From Aldrovandia affinis (Eukaryota; Chordata; Actinopteri; Notacanthiformes; Halosauridae), in the NCBI GenBank assembly GCA_029706075.1, contig JAINUG010000049.1, positions 1,605,418-1,669,417 on the forward strand: 64,000 bases of DNA, written 5' to 3'. The position numbers were made by a program, and so were the translations under genes. Of this stretch, positions 20,401 to 30,982 are shown in pieces. The notes beneath the pieces were generated by a model that saw nothing but the letters and a program-made list of their open reading frames with translations, had not been told where the DNA came from and did no database searches. Numbering within the stretch: position 1 is the first letter of the stretch; each line of letters starts with the position of its first letter.

Positions 20401-22614
20401 ATTTACTCCTTTGAAGGGCTCAAATAAACAGTTGCATTGGTGCTGACAGCAGTATTATTTTTTCCATGCAACTGCTTGCTAGCTAAATGAAGGTCAGTAC
20501 AGCTGATACAGACAGTTGGGTTTGGGGCAGCTCAAAAGCATAGGTGGGCGCCTCGTCACATCCTGGTCCCCCTGTGCCGTTGCAGCTTTCTCCAGAGGAA
20601 GCCATCAGGAGTACAGCGCCACGGATCCTGGGTTTACAATACGGAGGAAAATGGAGCACATGAGGGAGGAGATGGAGCAGATCCAGCTTTTGCGGCAGGT
20701 CAGTGAGGCTTTAACATGTCCCTTCAGATTTGACCAAATAGTCTGGCATTTTTTGTTTACCACATCTCTCAGTCCTCATGTAAATCTGGCACGTAAGCTG
20801 ACAGAGTTGCCAGTTTACATCATTTATTGGAGTGTGATTCAAGGATTGCAGGACATGGTTTGGAATTTTTAATATTGTGTAGGCTTCTGACTTCCACTGC
20901 ACATCAAAATGACAAGTGATGATTCTGATATTTACCAACCTCCGCAACCATTTAGTTAGCAGTATGGCCCGAATTCACTGAGTTTAATATGAAAAAGCTA
21001 CCTTACTGGCAATAGGTGGGTATTAGTAAACTCCAGTGACCAATCCTGTACCTCTTCAAGGAACTGTTCACATTTTAAGGAAGCGCTCCTCTGTCATATT
21101 GCCCTTCTGCAGAACCTCGAGTCCAGGTTAAAGGTTCTGCTGCCAGATGACGTGGGCGCGGCTCTGATGGATGGGGTGGTCTTGTGCCATCTGGCCAATC
21201 ACATTCGTCCTCGCTCAGTAGCCAGCATCCATGTTCCCTCCCCGGCAGTGGTGAGATCATTTCACTTCCTTTGAAGTGTTAAGAATCTGGTTTATAAGGG
21301 TACATCTATACACGACTAACGTGCATTACATCTATAAATGGAAACGTTTATTTTAATGCTCAGTGTATTTAGTTTAGATACTGCTTGGCATGTATCACAG
21401 TTTAAACAATATTGTTTTCAAACCAGTTTTTCATGAACAGAAATGTATCTGATAGATATTTCACACAAATCATTTTTATACCAATGGTCATTTGATTCTG
21501 CCATAGGGTGTAGTTTTTCCCCTTTGATTCTGTATTTATTGTGTACCTGCGGCTTGATTTCAGAAGCAACCAGAATCAGGTCAGCTTGGAACATGTGAGT
21601 GATATGTAAGAGACACTCTTGGGTGAAATTTCCAGGAAATTTTGCTGAGGCTCATTTGGGTGTGAGCTCCTGCCTTCATGAGCTACTTCCTTTTTATGTG
21701 CTGAGAATATCAAACTCAGTCTTTCTCTGGCAGCAATCCCTGGTTCATGACATAACATATGCCATTTAACAGACGCTTTTATCCGAAGCGACTTAAAGTA
21801 GTGAATGCATAGATTTTTTTTAGGACATGTGGTCCCAATGGCAATTTAACCCACAACGTAAGCATTGTCAATGTTACGCTACTGAGCCACACAGAACCAC
21901 GACATGTTCACATGCTCTGTTAGGCTATTGTTTTTTTTCAACAACAAAAAAAATTCTCAACCCAGAGGTGATTTACAGTACTCAAAATTGTATTATTAAC
22001 TGGTGTAGTGTCTCCAGAATGTCACTACACACAACCCATTGCAATATGGTAAACCTCTGTGCCTAATAACAGTGCAATTCCCTTTCCGGCTTCGCTATCC
22101 CTGTCTTGCAGCCAAAGCTGAGCATGGCGAAATGTCGCAGGAATGTGGAGAATTTCCTGGACGCATGTAAGAAGCTGGGCGTGCCGCAGGTAAACTCTGC
22201 TGCTTTGGTCTTCTGTGATAAGCGCATACTACCCACCCTCCTTCATTCAGATCAGTCCCTCCTTAAAACTCCTCCCAAGTATTCTTCCCCATACAAAAAA
22301 ACACAACACTATATGCATATCTGCACATACTGGTTTGGGATTTCACTTTAGGGTGTAGACTGTTGGGCAAGGATTAAGTCCAAGCCCAGGATGACATATT
22401 ATAATGTGGTCTATAGGGTCTCATTGGAAGTTTGAAGACTGGAAGGTTTGGTTGTTGGTAATGTGGCTCCGCCTGGCTTTTCTCTTGATTCTAGGACAAG
22501 TTGTGCTTACCCCACCATATCTTAGAGGAACGGGGGTTGGTGAAGGTGGGAGTAACGGTCCAGGCTCTCCTGGACTTGCCAGCATCAAGGCCGACGCAGC
22601 TCTCCGCTGTGTAG
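5145..22614 (+). CDS. lrch3: LRCH-family protein, best match LRCH3; 19 exons, 5' end outside window
   Basis: Coding exons by GT-AG junctions, frame and family resemblance: 5145-5289, 6436-6562, 6726-6831, 7087-7223, 7520-7650, 8192-8279, 9927-10035, 13179-13279, 13434-13501, 13597-13732, 14570-14623, 16114-16162, 16654-16791, 19053-19106, 19906-19969, 20586-20698, 21113-21250, 22112-22189, 22495-22614. That is 1956 nt, about 651 codons. Order: leucine-rich repeats, a conserved segment (MEDFYPSKNHGPDSGIGSDN), an acidic linker, a basic segment, then a C-terminal calponin-homology domain. The MEDFY segment and the last exon (DKLCLPHHILEERGL, ending QLSAV) fit my memory of LRCH3 better than LRCH1, LRCH2 or LRCH4; paralogue choice is from memory. 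LRCH proteins are cytoplasmic scaffolds linked to DOCK-family exchange factors and the cytoskeleton. The first exon seen begins with the last two bases of a codon, so the N-terminus and first LRR lie upstream. Phases agree at every junction; the exon at 13597 carries a +1 frame problem. TE copies sit in several introns. Confidence 0.92.
5338..5823 (-). mobile_element. Internally deleted Tc1-like element in an lrch3 intron
   Basis: An inverted pair brackets it: 5338-5432 ('ttttccagtttttactgaaa', 'ggtaagcggtaaactgccag') and its reverse complement at about 5706-5823, ending gaccggtagtg followed by TA. The interior 5560-5702, read on the minus strand, corresponds to transposase sequence in the copy at 61417-62060. 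The left end lacks the outer 'cactaccg...' part, so it is truncated there. It contains a poly(A) tract at 5429-5447 and starts about 48 bp after an exon. Confidence 0.75.
6131..6275 (+). repeat. SINE family B copy (tRNA head, L2-type tail)
   Basis: Head 'gtggctcagttggtagagca' with box-B 'gtgggttcaatccccactgg', body 'ctgaaaaatgtacgcattca' and tail 'gctttggataaaagcgtctg', followed by a TA run to 6288. The head has tRNA-like A and B boxes, but the attached body makes this a SINE, not a tRNA gene. Confidence 0.85.
7520..10035 (+). CDS. lrch3: lrch3 post-LRR linker exons (three exons)
   Basis: Exons 7520-7650, 8192-8279 and 9927-10035. The first closes the LRR domain (VCLKGKVHIFKYLNIQAC, then KKPDSLDLPSLSKR). 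The second encodes SMEDFYPSKNHGPDSGIGSD and ends TTE. The third begins PSDDDTISLHSQVSE, a serine/acid-rich stretch. Phases are 2, 0 and 1 at the ends and each matches the next acceptor. The donor after 8279 is gtctgt, weaker than consensus, but only this site keeps the frame and the expected TTE-PSDDD junction. Confidence 0.9.
7791..7842 (+). repeat. SINE/LINE tail fragment
   Basis: 'ctcgctctggataagagcat' followed by 'ctgctaaatgcttaaaatgt': the 3' tail shared by fish SINEs and L2-like LINEs, without a recognisable head. Confidence 0.6.
8529..8864 (+). repeat. SINE family A copy with perfect target duplication
   Basis: Flanked by gtgaggatg at 8520-8528 and 8865-8873. Head 'ggggccccgagtagcatagc', box-B-like 'cacggtttgaaaccc', body with 'ggcggcctcgggatattagc', tail 'gaattggctactaagttggg' ending in an A-rich run. 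Defines the element limits for the family. Confidence 0.88.
9738..9872 (-). repeat. SINE family B copy
   Basis: Reads as reverse complement of the copy at 6131: tail 'cttttatccaaagcgactta', middle 'acatttttcagtatatgtgg', head 'ctgagccacacagaaccac'. Confidence 0.83.
10207..10576 (-). repeat. SINE family A copy
   Basis: Plus-strand tail 'cccaatttggtagccaatta' at the left; body 'ggggcggacagccaattgcc'; head at the right ending 'gctacacgaggtcccatg'. Preceded by A-rich sequence at about 10182-10204. Confidence 0.82.
11001..11247. repeat. Left terminal inverted repeat of Tc1-like element
   Basis: 247 bp, inverted against 12458-12707, with small indels near 11118 and 11190. The inner edge ends attgactct. 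Confidence 0.9.
11322..12347 (-). pseudogene. Broken Tc1-type (DD34E) transposase
   Basis: Starts MPRLSDLDKARAIGQLQAGV at 12347, with a helix-turn-helix (QVAALFGVSPSTISKLKAKL) and a GRPKK hinge. The frame shifts near 12128 (a premature stop follows at 12123), and another in-frame TAG lies near 12098. The catalytic part (about 12080-11520) keeps all three acidic residues: D in FSDESRF, D in LQDDNARPH and E in NPIEHL, with 34 residues between the last two. Immediately after NPIEHL a TAG replaces the usual tryptophan (11519-11521), although homologous sequence continues to about 11330. Several lesions make this copy non-autonomous. Confidence 0.88.
12458..12707. repeat. Right terminal inverted repeat of Tc1-like element
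   Basis: 250 bp, the inverted partner of 11001-11247. The outer end is ctttttgttcgatgtt, followed by TA. Confidence 0.9.
12950..13012 (+). repeat. SINE family A tail fragment
   Basis: 'ggttactaaattgggagaaa' followed by an A/T-rich run matches only the 3' end of the family A body. Confidence 0.6.
13179..13501 (+). CDS. lrch3: lrch3 acidic linker exons (two exons)
   Basis: Exons 13179-13279 (DREAYDLIDPSTEEEAAL, ending RYVSCMK) and 13434-13501 (ELEKVLNKSHQNEDKESGKE). The first opens with ag-ATCGAG, completing an aspartate codon begun at 10035. The second ends at 13501, leaving two bases that pair with the next exon. These are low-complexity, charged and poorly conserved, as expected for the region between the LRRs and CH domain. 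Confidence 0.85.
13597..13732 (+). CDS. lrch3: lrch3 acidic-repeat exon with apparent +1 frame disruption
   Basis: Entering in the frame set by the previous exon, it reads SEKEPLAEEEEEE and then arginine/glycine codons, reaching TGA at about 13663. One base shifted, the same exon reads a glutamate run, then DEVKEVLDLRKIAAKLLQQE, the conserved LRCH segment, and joins the next exon in phase. Both halves look genuine, so one extra base (or two missing) lies in the purine tract at about 13620-13660, probably the 'gaaagag' step. The exon is 136 nt, one more than the 3n length needed. It may be an assembly error in a GGA-rich microsatellite, an allele, or a real lesion. Confidence 0.8.
13733..14569 (+). 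other. lrch3 intron
   Basis: Pyrimidine-rich stretches (about 13800-13850 and 14130-14200) and the (GT)n tract. No gene or TE recognised. Confidence 0.6.
14336..14401. repeat. (GT)n microsatellite in lrch3 intron
   Basis: A run of gtgtgt interrupted by regular gcgtgt units, grading to pure (GT)n at the right. Confidence 0.95.
14570..19969 (+). CDS. lrch3: lrch3 central variable-region exons (five exons)
   Basis: Exons 14570-14623 (FLSQSGSSANNKQRSPR), 16114-16162 (SSLEEGSAAESTVSSQ), 16654-16791 (YSTSSVDGSQKPEPANTDPK, later EERRRNKYLRKDYLK), 19053-19106 (YKCQAARRSFSGNGSECM) and 19906-19969 (ADVSTALTVFGLKPRS). Serine-rich and basic. The EERRR...YLK-YK junction and the FGLKPRS motif are recognisable landmarks of the family. 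The 49 and 54 nt exons are the least certain and could be alternatively spliced; 19053-19106 also has a second gtgagt inside it at about 19095. Confidence 0.8.
14624..16113 (+). other. lrch3 intron with TAGCTAGC-rich cluster and SINE
   Basis: 14985-15215 is dense in gctagc and tagctagc palindromes. SINE A lies at 15665-16041. The remainder is unremarkable. Confidence 0.65.
15665..16041 (+). repeat. SINE family A copy with 17 bp target duplication
   Basis: Flanks 15648-15664 (aaaatgcttatattgca) and 16042-16058 differ at one base, a good LINE-type target-site duplication. Head 'ggggcctctggtagcgtaac', box-B-like 'gtggtttcgaaaccc', body 'gggggcggtgattggctgcc', tail 'aattggctaccaaattggga'. Confidence 0.88.
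16792..19052 (+). other. lrch3 intron, no feature recognised
   Basis: 2.26 kb read on both strands. A short pure G run lies near 17609-17619. No repeat, RNA or conserved exon was recognised. Confidence 0.5.
19392..19775 (+). repeat. SINE family A copy
   Basis: Its start is shorter than other copies: 'ttttggctggtccaatacaa' precedes the box-B-like 'ggtttgaaacctgtctgtgc'. The body 'gggggcagcatttggctgtc' and tail 'accaaattgggagaaaaatt' are typical. Closest in head to 38646-39014 and 47508-47871. Confidence 0.82.
19970..20585 (+). other. lrch3 intron, no feature recognised
   Basis: AT-rich; nothing recognised apart from the splice signals at each end. Confidence 0.5.
20586..22614 (+). CDS. lrch3: lrch3 calponin-homology domain and C-terminus (four exons)
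   Basis: Exons 20586-20698 (AFSRGSHQEYSATDPGFTIR, then a Glu/Met-rich helix), 21113-21250 (NLESRLKVLLPDDVGAALMD, GVVLCHLANHIRPRSVASIH), 22112-22189 (PKLSMAKCRRNVENFLDACK) and 22495-22614 (DKLCLPHHILEERGLVKVGV, then VQALLDLPASRPTQLSAV and TAG at 22612). This is a single CH domain, the actin/cytoskeleton-associated module ending LRCH proteins. The last exon ends without the hydrophobic C-terminal segment of LRCH1/LRCH4-type forms, so this isoform is predicted to be soluble. Confidence 0.93.
21755..21900 (-). repeat. SINE family B copy in lrch3 intron
   Basis: Plus-strand order 'cgcttttatccgaagcgact', 'aggacatgtggtcccaatgg', 'actgagccacacagaaccac', the reverse complement of the 6131 copy. Confidence 0.82.
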
Positions 22615-25053
22615 TATGCCACACCTGACACGCCACACGCGGCACACCACGTGCACCCTGGTCTGCCGCTCCGTATTCCTCTCCTCTCCGTACCGTACAG
22701 ACACAGGCTGTTCCGCTGATTGAAGTGAGAGAGGACACCCACACCACTCTCATGTATGAAATTGGCTGGGCATGCGTTCCGCCGAATGTGATGCTTCTCT
22801 CAAGTCAGCCTAAACAGGATGCAGTTGAACTCAGACCTGATTTTGCTTTGTGACCTGGGAAAACAAAGCAGCTGTTATTAATTCATGCTGACAAACACGG
22901 GTGTCTTATCAATGGGGCAGAAATAATTCTGGCCTAGTGATCAGACTACCAGGGTCTGTTGTCCTGGTGCTCATCATTTCGGTACTTTCTGGGGGCACCG
23001 GCTGACACTGTGATACTGAAACCGAATTCATCCCATTATTTATTTAAAATTTAGCATTAAAATAAAATAAAAAGGATTGTGGTTCAAAGGTGTTTTACAT
23101 TGTGAACTGTAAAAATGTGCCAGTTTGCTTACTACACAGCAAATCTTTTTTTAACATTTTTTATTTATTTATAAAGATTTTTTACAGAAGCATCCTTTTT
23201 TACTAGTATATCTTGTGACATCACCTCATGTTTAGCAGTTTGGTTTTCCTGAGATTGGACTTCTTGGTTTTGTAATAATTTATTTTTAGTTCTATTTAGT
23301 TGGTCTGGAGTTCTGTGTGCCATATTATTTGTGAAATCGAATGCTGACTGGTTTGAATACTGACTTCATTATGGTGAATTTTATCATAAGTAAGCAATAC
23401 TTTTTCTGCTCAAAATACTATATTTTACAGAATACAATGCTGCTACTTTATTCTTTATACTTTGTTCTACCTATTGTATAAAATAACAATTTTAAGGTTC
23501 TGCACTTGCATCACACACATATATATGGTGTTCACATTGGATAGAGATTCCCTTTTTTCCCCATTTACTACACATTTTGTTACAAAATAAAGTATGAGGT
23601 TCAACACAATTTTGAATAATTTCAATAATGGGTGTTCTGAGAATTTGTTTATAAAATTCTGTCAAAATTAGCACTGGTTATATATAGTTACGAAATAGTA
23701 TAACATAACATTTATACAAAATGTATGGAACAAGTTAGAAGTTAGAGAATTGAACATTGATTTTTGATAACTGGCTGTCTGATTGAACTATTTCAAAACC
23801 TGAGCAAAGAGGCCAACAATTATATCTGCCAAGAGTTCCTGCCCTACCAACAAAGTATTTATGCAAACAATGAACAGCTCTAGCCCACGTATTATGGCAT
23901 ATTGTACACCCAGGGGGTACATATAACTGAATGTGTGACCTTTTTCCTTTTTAAACTCATTTCACAATGAAGCATAGTTAGACTACATAAAAATCCAGTA
24001 GGGTGGCGATGTCATGTGCAGAACCCCCAATAATGGGGTACCAAAAAATACCTTTCCCCCCCAACAAACCAACAACAACAAAAAAAGAGTAATCAGCCCC
24101 AATTTAACTTTTCTTGTTGGCCAATGAAAAGATAGAAGGACTGCAAGGTCATTAATGTATGGGAAGACATGTCTGGTGTTAAACCATGCATTGACATGAT
24201 TTGGCACCAAAGAATATGGTTATGATTGTTTGAAATCTACCATTGGAGGTATCAGCAATATTACTTTTGCGTTGATTGATTTTTTTAATGTACACTTAAT
24301 TTTTTTATAAGGCTTTATAATTATGCACTAACTGCTGTTACTTGGACTTTATTTTAAGGAACTGTTCAGTACTCAAACTAAAGCTTCATTTCTAATATGA
24401 TCATTTAGACAAATACAGGCATAAAGTTGTTAGGGAACCTCTATTTATGTATTTATTATTTCTTTGGTTTATTTTTTACAAATTTTGTTCCAAATGTTTT
24501 TTTTTTAAACCACACTCATTGTTCTGGCAGTGTTGACTTGGCTGTTTGGAAGCCTTGAATGCTGTACACCCATGTAGGGCAATCAAAGACTTATGGGATG
24601 ATATGAATGAGAATCGTGCGGCGTTTCCATGTAATTATGTTTCTTGGACCGGTGTGTTTTGAATGAAGGTGTAAAATAATGAGCCTGCAGTCATTTCATT
24701 GCGTCCTTTCTTTTAATTTCCTCACACAAAACCATTTTTTCCACTTTCTTCTTCCCTGCCACTCCTGCGGTTTGTTTTGAAAGGCGAGTGAGGGGGAGGC
24801 GAGAAGCTATCCATTTCACTGCCAGGAACATTCTTGCCTTATTTTGCAGTGGATTTCATTTCTAAACAGTGCACCTTTTGAAAGGCACTTGTGCCATAAT
24901 GTTGGTCTTGCTTGTACCCCTGTTTTTAGTACAATTGTCAGATTGCCCTAGTGGTAATGATTTTATTTTGTTGTTTTTTATTGTACTTTTGTTCTGTTTT
25001 TAAGCACAATGTGTGTTCACCAGGGAGATGTTTCAACATATGATACCACTCTA

Positions 25054-25600
25054 CAGGTAACGGTGAATATAAAGGAAACACTTGAGTAAATGAAGGGTTC
25101 TGGAGGCTGCGTTATGGTGTGGGGTTTCCTGTCATGGTTTAGGTCTGCTCAATCCCTTAGAGGGCAAAGTAAAAGCCAATAAATACAAAGCCATTCCAAG
25201 TGATCACATTCATGCTATGGTGAAGCATTTCTATCCTGATGGGAGTGGTCTCTTCCAGGATGACAATGCCCCCATCCACAGGGCATGAATGATTGTTGAA
25301 TGGTCTGATGAGCATGAAAACAATGTAAACGGTATGCCACGACTATCTCACCAGATCTCAACCCAATTGAACACTTATGGGAGACTCTGGCCCCTGAGAC
25401 AGCGTTTTCCACCACCATCAACAAAACTCCAAACGATGGAATTTCTTCTGGAAGAATGGTGTTGCATCCATCTAACTGAGTTCCAGACACTTGTAGAATC
25501 TATTCCAAGGTGCATTGAAGCTGTTCTGGCAGCTCATGGTGGCCCAATTCCCTATTAAGACACTTTATGTTGGTGTTTCCTTTATTTTGCCAGTTATCTG
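25054..25600 (+). mobile_element. Short Tc1-like element, internally deleted, with TA duplication
   Basis: TA at 25052-25053 and 25601-25602. Ends caggtaac...aaataaaggaaaca and tgtttcctttattttgccag...ctg are inverted. The interior reads a decayed C-terminal transposase: 'ttatggtgtggggtttcctg', 'tccaggatgacaatgccccc' (the second catalytic D) and 'ctcaacccaattgaacactt' (the NPIEH motif). The N-terminal half is missing. 547 bp. Confidence 0.85.
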
Positions 25601-28600
25601 TATATCAGAAATGATCTCGCGTCCTTTAATGCATTTCATGCTCAGTGTTTTTAGTTAGACGTGTAGTATACTGCCTGCTCTGCTCAAGTGTTTTAAAGGT
25701 GATTTTGTACTGTTGTTATTCAGGTCACTTCCCCATCGCTCAGTACTTCAGACCCAGTTTTTTGATTGTGAGTTTAACCCACCACAGCCCCGTCTCACCT
25801 CCAACGGAAGAAGCCCGAATCCATGTTACTGCCCCTGTTGTGAAAGCAAATGAGTTCTGCTGAAACCGCTGATCTGCTGTACACAATTGCAGATCGATGT
25901 GTCCTAAGTTTGCTGTGATGGTTCAAAATCTGGCTACACCTATTTAACATTCTTAAGTCTCCAGAGATGTCCTCAGAAAAAGGATAAACGCATTACAATT
26001 ATTATTTGACGTGTGTATTTCATTGGCGAGTGAAATGAGCAAAGTTCTCTGAAATAATTAAATGCGCATTTGAAACAAACTCAGGGAGGGGTTGGTCAGC
26101 CATACCAAAGACACAACGAGCATTGATATGTCCAACCAAACGCTATCCCTGGGAGGTATGAGAATGTCGCTCGGTGTCACTTAATGCCAAGGGTGCTCTT
26201 TAAGTGGATGTGTCACAGAGACACTGTATTTGTTTGGGAACTCCCATCACAAGCTATTCTTCTAAGAGTGGTCCAATATTATGTTAAGTGAGCACCGTGC
26301 CTTATGCCTCATTTATAATACACCAAAGTCTTAAGTCCACTTTAGCTTCAGAATGGTGAACCTGCATTTGTAACTCAGTGTATGGAGTCAATGCTGTGAT
26401 GATGCTTACAAGCCTCCTCCCATTCAACTGAAGACAATAATGTGTGTTTTATGTGTAGGTGTAAGGCTTATGACTGCATTTATAGATCCCATTCCTGCAA
26501 AAGTGCCATATTGTTCAAATTGACGTTAAACTGTGATCTATATGCAGTCCATCGGATTTGCATGTGCCATCATGTGAGGCCAACGGTGCTGTGCCATTTT
26601 AAGTGTCATTAAAATTCCTCAAACGAGTAAGCCAAATTAAGTTTGCTTAGTTGTGTGAGGAAAATACTTAAAAACAAGATATTCTTTATAATATCTTCAA
26701 CTGAAGCAGAAGTAATTTGCCAAAAATCTAAGCCACTCTAAATGGGGATAAAAGGATTAAAGATTAAAAAACTGGCTGCAGAATTAAGGATCCCCCAATC
26801 CCCTAATGACAATATGTTTATCAGTAATTGTGTGCAAACCATTAACCATCTATTTTGTTTTAATGCATACTTCTGCAACATTTATTAAAGTGTAAGAAAT
26901 GCACAAATTTGTATGCAATATTATATTATTATGGTCCATAGAATAATATGTCAAAATAGTTTGCATTTAGTGATCAATGGAAAAGATGTGAAAATGCAGT
27001 GCTAGTGCTTTTAGTAATCCTTTCACAAATGGTGTAGTTTCAGCTCATTGAAATATTGAGAAGAAGCTTAGAAGAAGCTTCAGAGATGTTTTCCTCCAAA
27101 TTATGATGTCACTGCCATTCGCTAAATATGTACAGTATGGAATACATATTTCTGTCAGCTTATCGAGAATATCCAGAGACCTTCTGGTGACTTGCAGGCC
27201 TCCATGTTCATTTGATGTTATCTCAGAAATAAGCCTGACAGTTTACAGAAACTATGTGTGTTACTCCTTGAATTAATATTGACGAGGAGGGGTGAAGGGG
27301 GAACAACATATCAGAACCACATAGACGAGCACTGGTATTAATGCCTGGTCCTTAATCTCTGTCTGAACACAATGTGAGATAATGCATTATCTACTGTGAT
27401 AATCCTGTATTTACCTAAACCCCAATCTATGAGTCGTAAGTAGGGCCATGCAAACATTTCTTGGTTTTGTCATTAACCTCTAGTTCCGTCTTCCAACACC
27501 AAGCAGTCAATGTAGGACTTTCTGAAGCTACTTGTTAAGCGATCAACATATTATGATCTCAAATAATCATTCAATTATCATAAACAAGGTGTGTGTTGCA
27601 CTGCAGTAGGCTAGTGGAACGACACTCATACGTAAGCATGCTGATTGATTTGTACTGCCTTCAACTGTAAGAAATATGTCTGTTGGCTCATTCTGGAGCA
27701 TTAAAAAAAAAAAAAAAACGTATAAATAAGTGGGCTGATATTCTTAACCTGCACTGCATCACTACAATTGAAAGCAAAATGATATATATATTTTTTTTCT
27801 TGTTGAATTTTATAGCGGTGTAAAAACTTGTCCATAGGAGGAATATTTTCCTATTTCTCCTATGAAACCGACTTACCACATGCATGTTTAGAAAAGCACA
27901 TGTTTTGGTTTGGTTAGTGGTACATATTTTGCTAAATAAATGACATCCATCTGTGTACAATGTTGTAGACTGATTGGCTGTAGACTCCATGTTTAGTTTT
28001 GCGGACTCTCTGAAACAGTGTCACTTTATAGACTTGCACCTGTGCACCAACACTCAAACTGGCCCATAATTGTATAATTGGTCATGTTCATTTGAGAAAT
28101 TGCCAATAATTACTGATATTAAAGTGCCTGCAGTGATGTTTGAGGATAAGAAACGGAACTGCAGGTCAATGAGCGGACCGAGGGATTTTTAATAGCCCTA
28201 ATTGTAAGACATAGACCTAATCCTCCAGAGTCTTTGCCTTACTGTACTTACTGTATTTTATGTACTTTAACATGTGTCAGGCTGGGGGTTTCTTAAGTCC
28301 ATTATGTGGGAGAGTTAACACTGACTGGCTTTTTCCTTTCACACATCAACATTCCACCGTCTGTATTCAACCTCCACACTGCTCTGCCATCGCTCTCCTA
28401 TATCGAGGTGGATAATAATGGCAGCGTTTCTTTCGTTTAAGGATTTGAACTTGGATTTGTACATTTTCCTTTACATCAGTAAAAATCTGAAAAGAAAAGA
28501 CGAGCATTCTCTTGCTTATGTATATAGATGTTTTGTATTTAAAAACTTGCATGCCAAAATGAAAACATTAGACACAATGTATATATGTCTTCTATAAATT

Positions 28601-29095
28601 GTAGGGAACTTCTGAAGTATAAAGTAAGAAAGATCAAATAAAGCAGTCTTTTTCCACCTCTTGGTTCATGTGATATATATTTATTTTTGTTATTTGCTTT
28701 TAAATTATGATTTTATTGCTGATTGACCTTTTGCCATTTTTCCTCAAAGCCATCTTTTTAGAGTGGGCTTATTGCTGAAGCCCCAAGCCTCCGTTTATGG
28801 GCATAACGATAAACAGAAGTTCCACTACATGATATGTTGAATGCATAACCAAAATCGTAATCGTTTACTCTCAGGGTAGTTCTCTGGATGGAAGACGATA
28901 GCAATTGAGCAATTGAGCTGCTGAATTTCCAGCATTTGTATCAGAGGGGCACTGGTGCATAAAATCAGTATGTCACAAATACCAAACGCCTGAGATTTAC
29001 AGGTGTTTTTGACTAGCTCTGAACTTCACCTCCCAGCAATCCCTTTGCAAAAAAATATTCAAGATACTTACCTGTTGGGTTACATATTGTTAGTA

Positions 29096-29322
29096 CGGCA
29101 GTGTAGTGTAATATTAGGGAACTGGACTTGTAACTGAGAGGTTGCTGGTTCAATTCCTAGGTGGAGCACTGCCGGTGTACCCTTGGGCAAGGTACTTAAC
29201 CTGAATTGCTTCAGTAAAATATCCAGCTGTATAAATGGATTGTATGTAAAGAAATGTAAACTGTATAAGTCGCTCTGGACAAGAGCATCTGCTAAATGCC
29301 TAAAATGTAAATGTAAAATGTA
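29096..29322 (+). repeat. tRNA-derived SINE (family C)
   Basis: Head with 'gaactggacttgtaactgag' and box-B 'gctggttcaattcctaggtg', then 'gtacccttgggcaaggtact', 'gcttcagtaaaatatccagc', and tail 'gtcgctctggacaagagcat' followed by ctaaaatgtaaatgtaaaatg. A tail-plus-pentamer arrangement typical of fish SINEs mobilised by L2-like LINEs. Confidence 0.82.
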
Positions 29323-30085
29323 GTACCACTGAAAGTGGATAAAGTACGATTGGTAACATTCTGATAAACAAGCACTACACACTACAAGTATACTACTTAC
29401 TTCTTTCTAGGATTTCTCCTGTTTCTATGATTTTTTAAACCAATTAGTTACAAAATAGTTTCATAGAAATTATTTTAAATGATTCTAACAATAACCCTCT
29501 TCAGCTTCACCCTGTGCTTGTTGAGCTGCAGGAATGTGTAAGGGGATCTGGAATGGTTAAAGTTTTAAGATTTGGGTGGGGTGAACTGTTTCCAGATCTG
29601 CAATTAAGTGCCAAAAATAACTGGAGCCACACCATTGCCCAAGTTGCTTAAGATAATAGTTACTGTAGGAAGTTAGTAGCCAAGTAGATCAATTTGCTAT
29701 TTGAGAGATTACATTCTATTAACATTAGTCATCAGCTGTCAGTCAGTCACTACCCTCCCCGACAAATACCGTACTTATTTCTAAAACATAAGTGGTTTCC
29801 TGGAGCATTTAAATTCAAGTACATTTTCTGTGAAGCTACAGTACTTCTACTAGGACTTCAAACTATCCGCCACTGAAGCTGATATGGCAGATATGAATTA
29901 TGAGAACTGGATGGTCACAATTTAGTGAAATTACTGTTGGAAGGAGGATACAGTGCAGCCAGAAAAACAACAGCTTTATGGACAGCACACCTGATACTAG
30001 TCCCCATTGGCTTTCCTGTTAGAAGCCCTTTCCATTTTTTGTGCATCCCTTACTAAACAGAAGCGCTTTAAAAAGATGTGCTACA

Positions 30086-30470
30086 GGCCTCCCGGGTGGT
30101 CTAGCGGTTACAACATTCGACGCTGGCCACTGCGGCCGGGGTTAGATTCCACCGGCCGTGCCAGTCGGCTTTGGCCAGGAGTGGCACTAGGGGGCAGCAA
30201 TTGGCTGTCTGCCCCAGGGAGTGGGGAGGGAAGCCGACATGAGTCCGCTGCATATAGGAGTGGCTCTGGAGTACCGGAGTTACGGTCGACAGGCTTAGCG
30301 AGTGCCGTCTCGGAGGAGACGATACTTCGCTTCTGTCACTGCCGGTCACAGGGCTACAGCAGCGAACTCGCAATACGTGGGAGGGATTGACATGGAAAAA
30401 TTGTGTGTAATTGGCTACTAAATTGGGAGAAAAATCTGAAACAAATTATTTTTAAAAAAGAAAGAAAAAA
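30086..30470 (+). repeat. SINE family A copy
   Basis: Head 'cctcccgggtggtctagcgg' with box-B 'ggccggggttagattccacc', body 'gggggcagcaattggctgtc', tail 'ttggctactaaattgggaga' then A-rich. It lies close to the tssc4 3' end. Confidence 0.85.
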
Positions 30471-30982
30471 TAGCTACTTGGGAGTCCCTATAATTGAATT
30501 TTTGGCGGTCTGTTGTACATTATTTATGCATGGTATGTTTTGGACTTTTGAGAGCACAAAGCAAACAGAAAACATTCTTTGCATTTGTTTATTGTTGGAC
30601 AATATATTTTTTAACAGTAGTCATCTATCAAATTTATATTCAACACATCACCAAAACAGTATTGAAGACTATACAAGACAACCCAACTCTGCACATAACA
30701 GTAATACTCAACTTTGTCTTTTATCACACATATACAGGTATTGCTGTGAAGTTTGACATGTAATACAATTACAAAAAAAAACAGCAAACACTAAATTTTT
30801 ACTGCAGTTATACAAAGGGGGCGTCATTGAACACTTAATTTTATGCCCTTCTAAACTGAGGAAAACCTAAGGAATTGAGGACACAGGGGTGCGAAACTAT
30901 CGAGTTATTGAAAAATTCAGGGTTAAAAAGGGTATTGATTCAGTTCATGCATCTACCCTTGCATCAGCACGATGCCACATTT

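Larger units (their letters stand above)
22615..30982. other. Interval between lrch3 stop and tssc4
   Basis: Includes the lrch3 3' UTR of unknown length (AATAAA occurs near 23064 among others, none decisive) and the tssc4 3' UTR (a TTTATT near 30587 could be its poly(A) signal). Contains a Tc1-like element (25054-25600), SINE C (29096-29322) and SINE A (30086-30470). Large parts such as 22700-25050 and 25605-29090 are AT-rich and unrecognised. Confidence 0.5.

Noticed and set aside
22615..25050. Poly(A) site of lrch3
   Set aside because: AATAAA hexamers occur by chance in this AT-rich stretch; none has enough context to assign.
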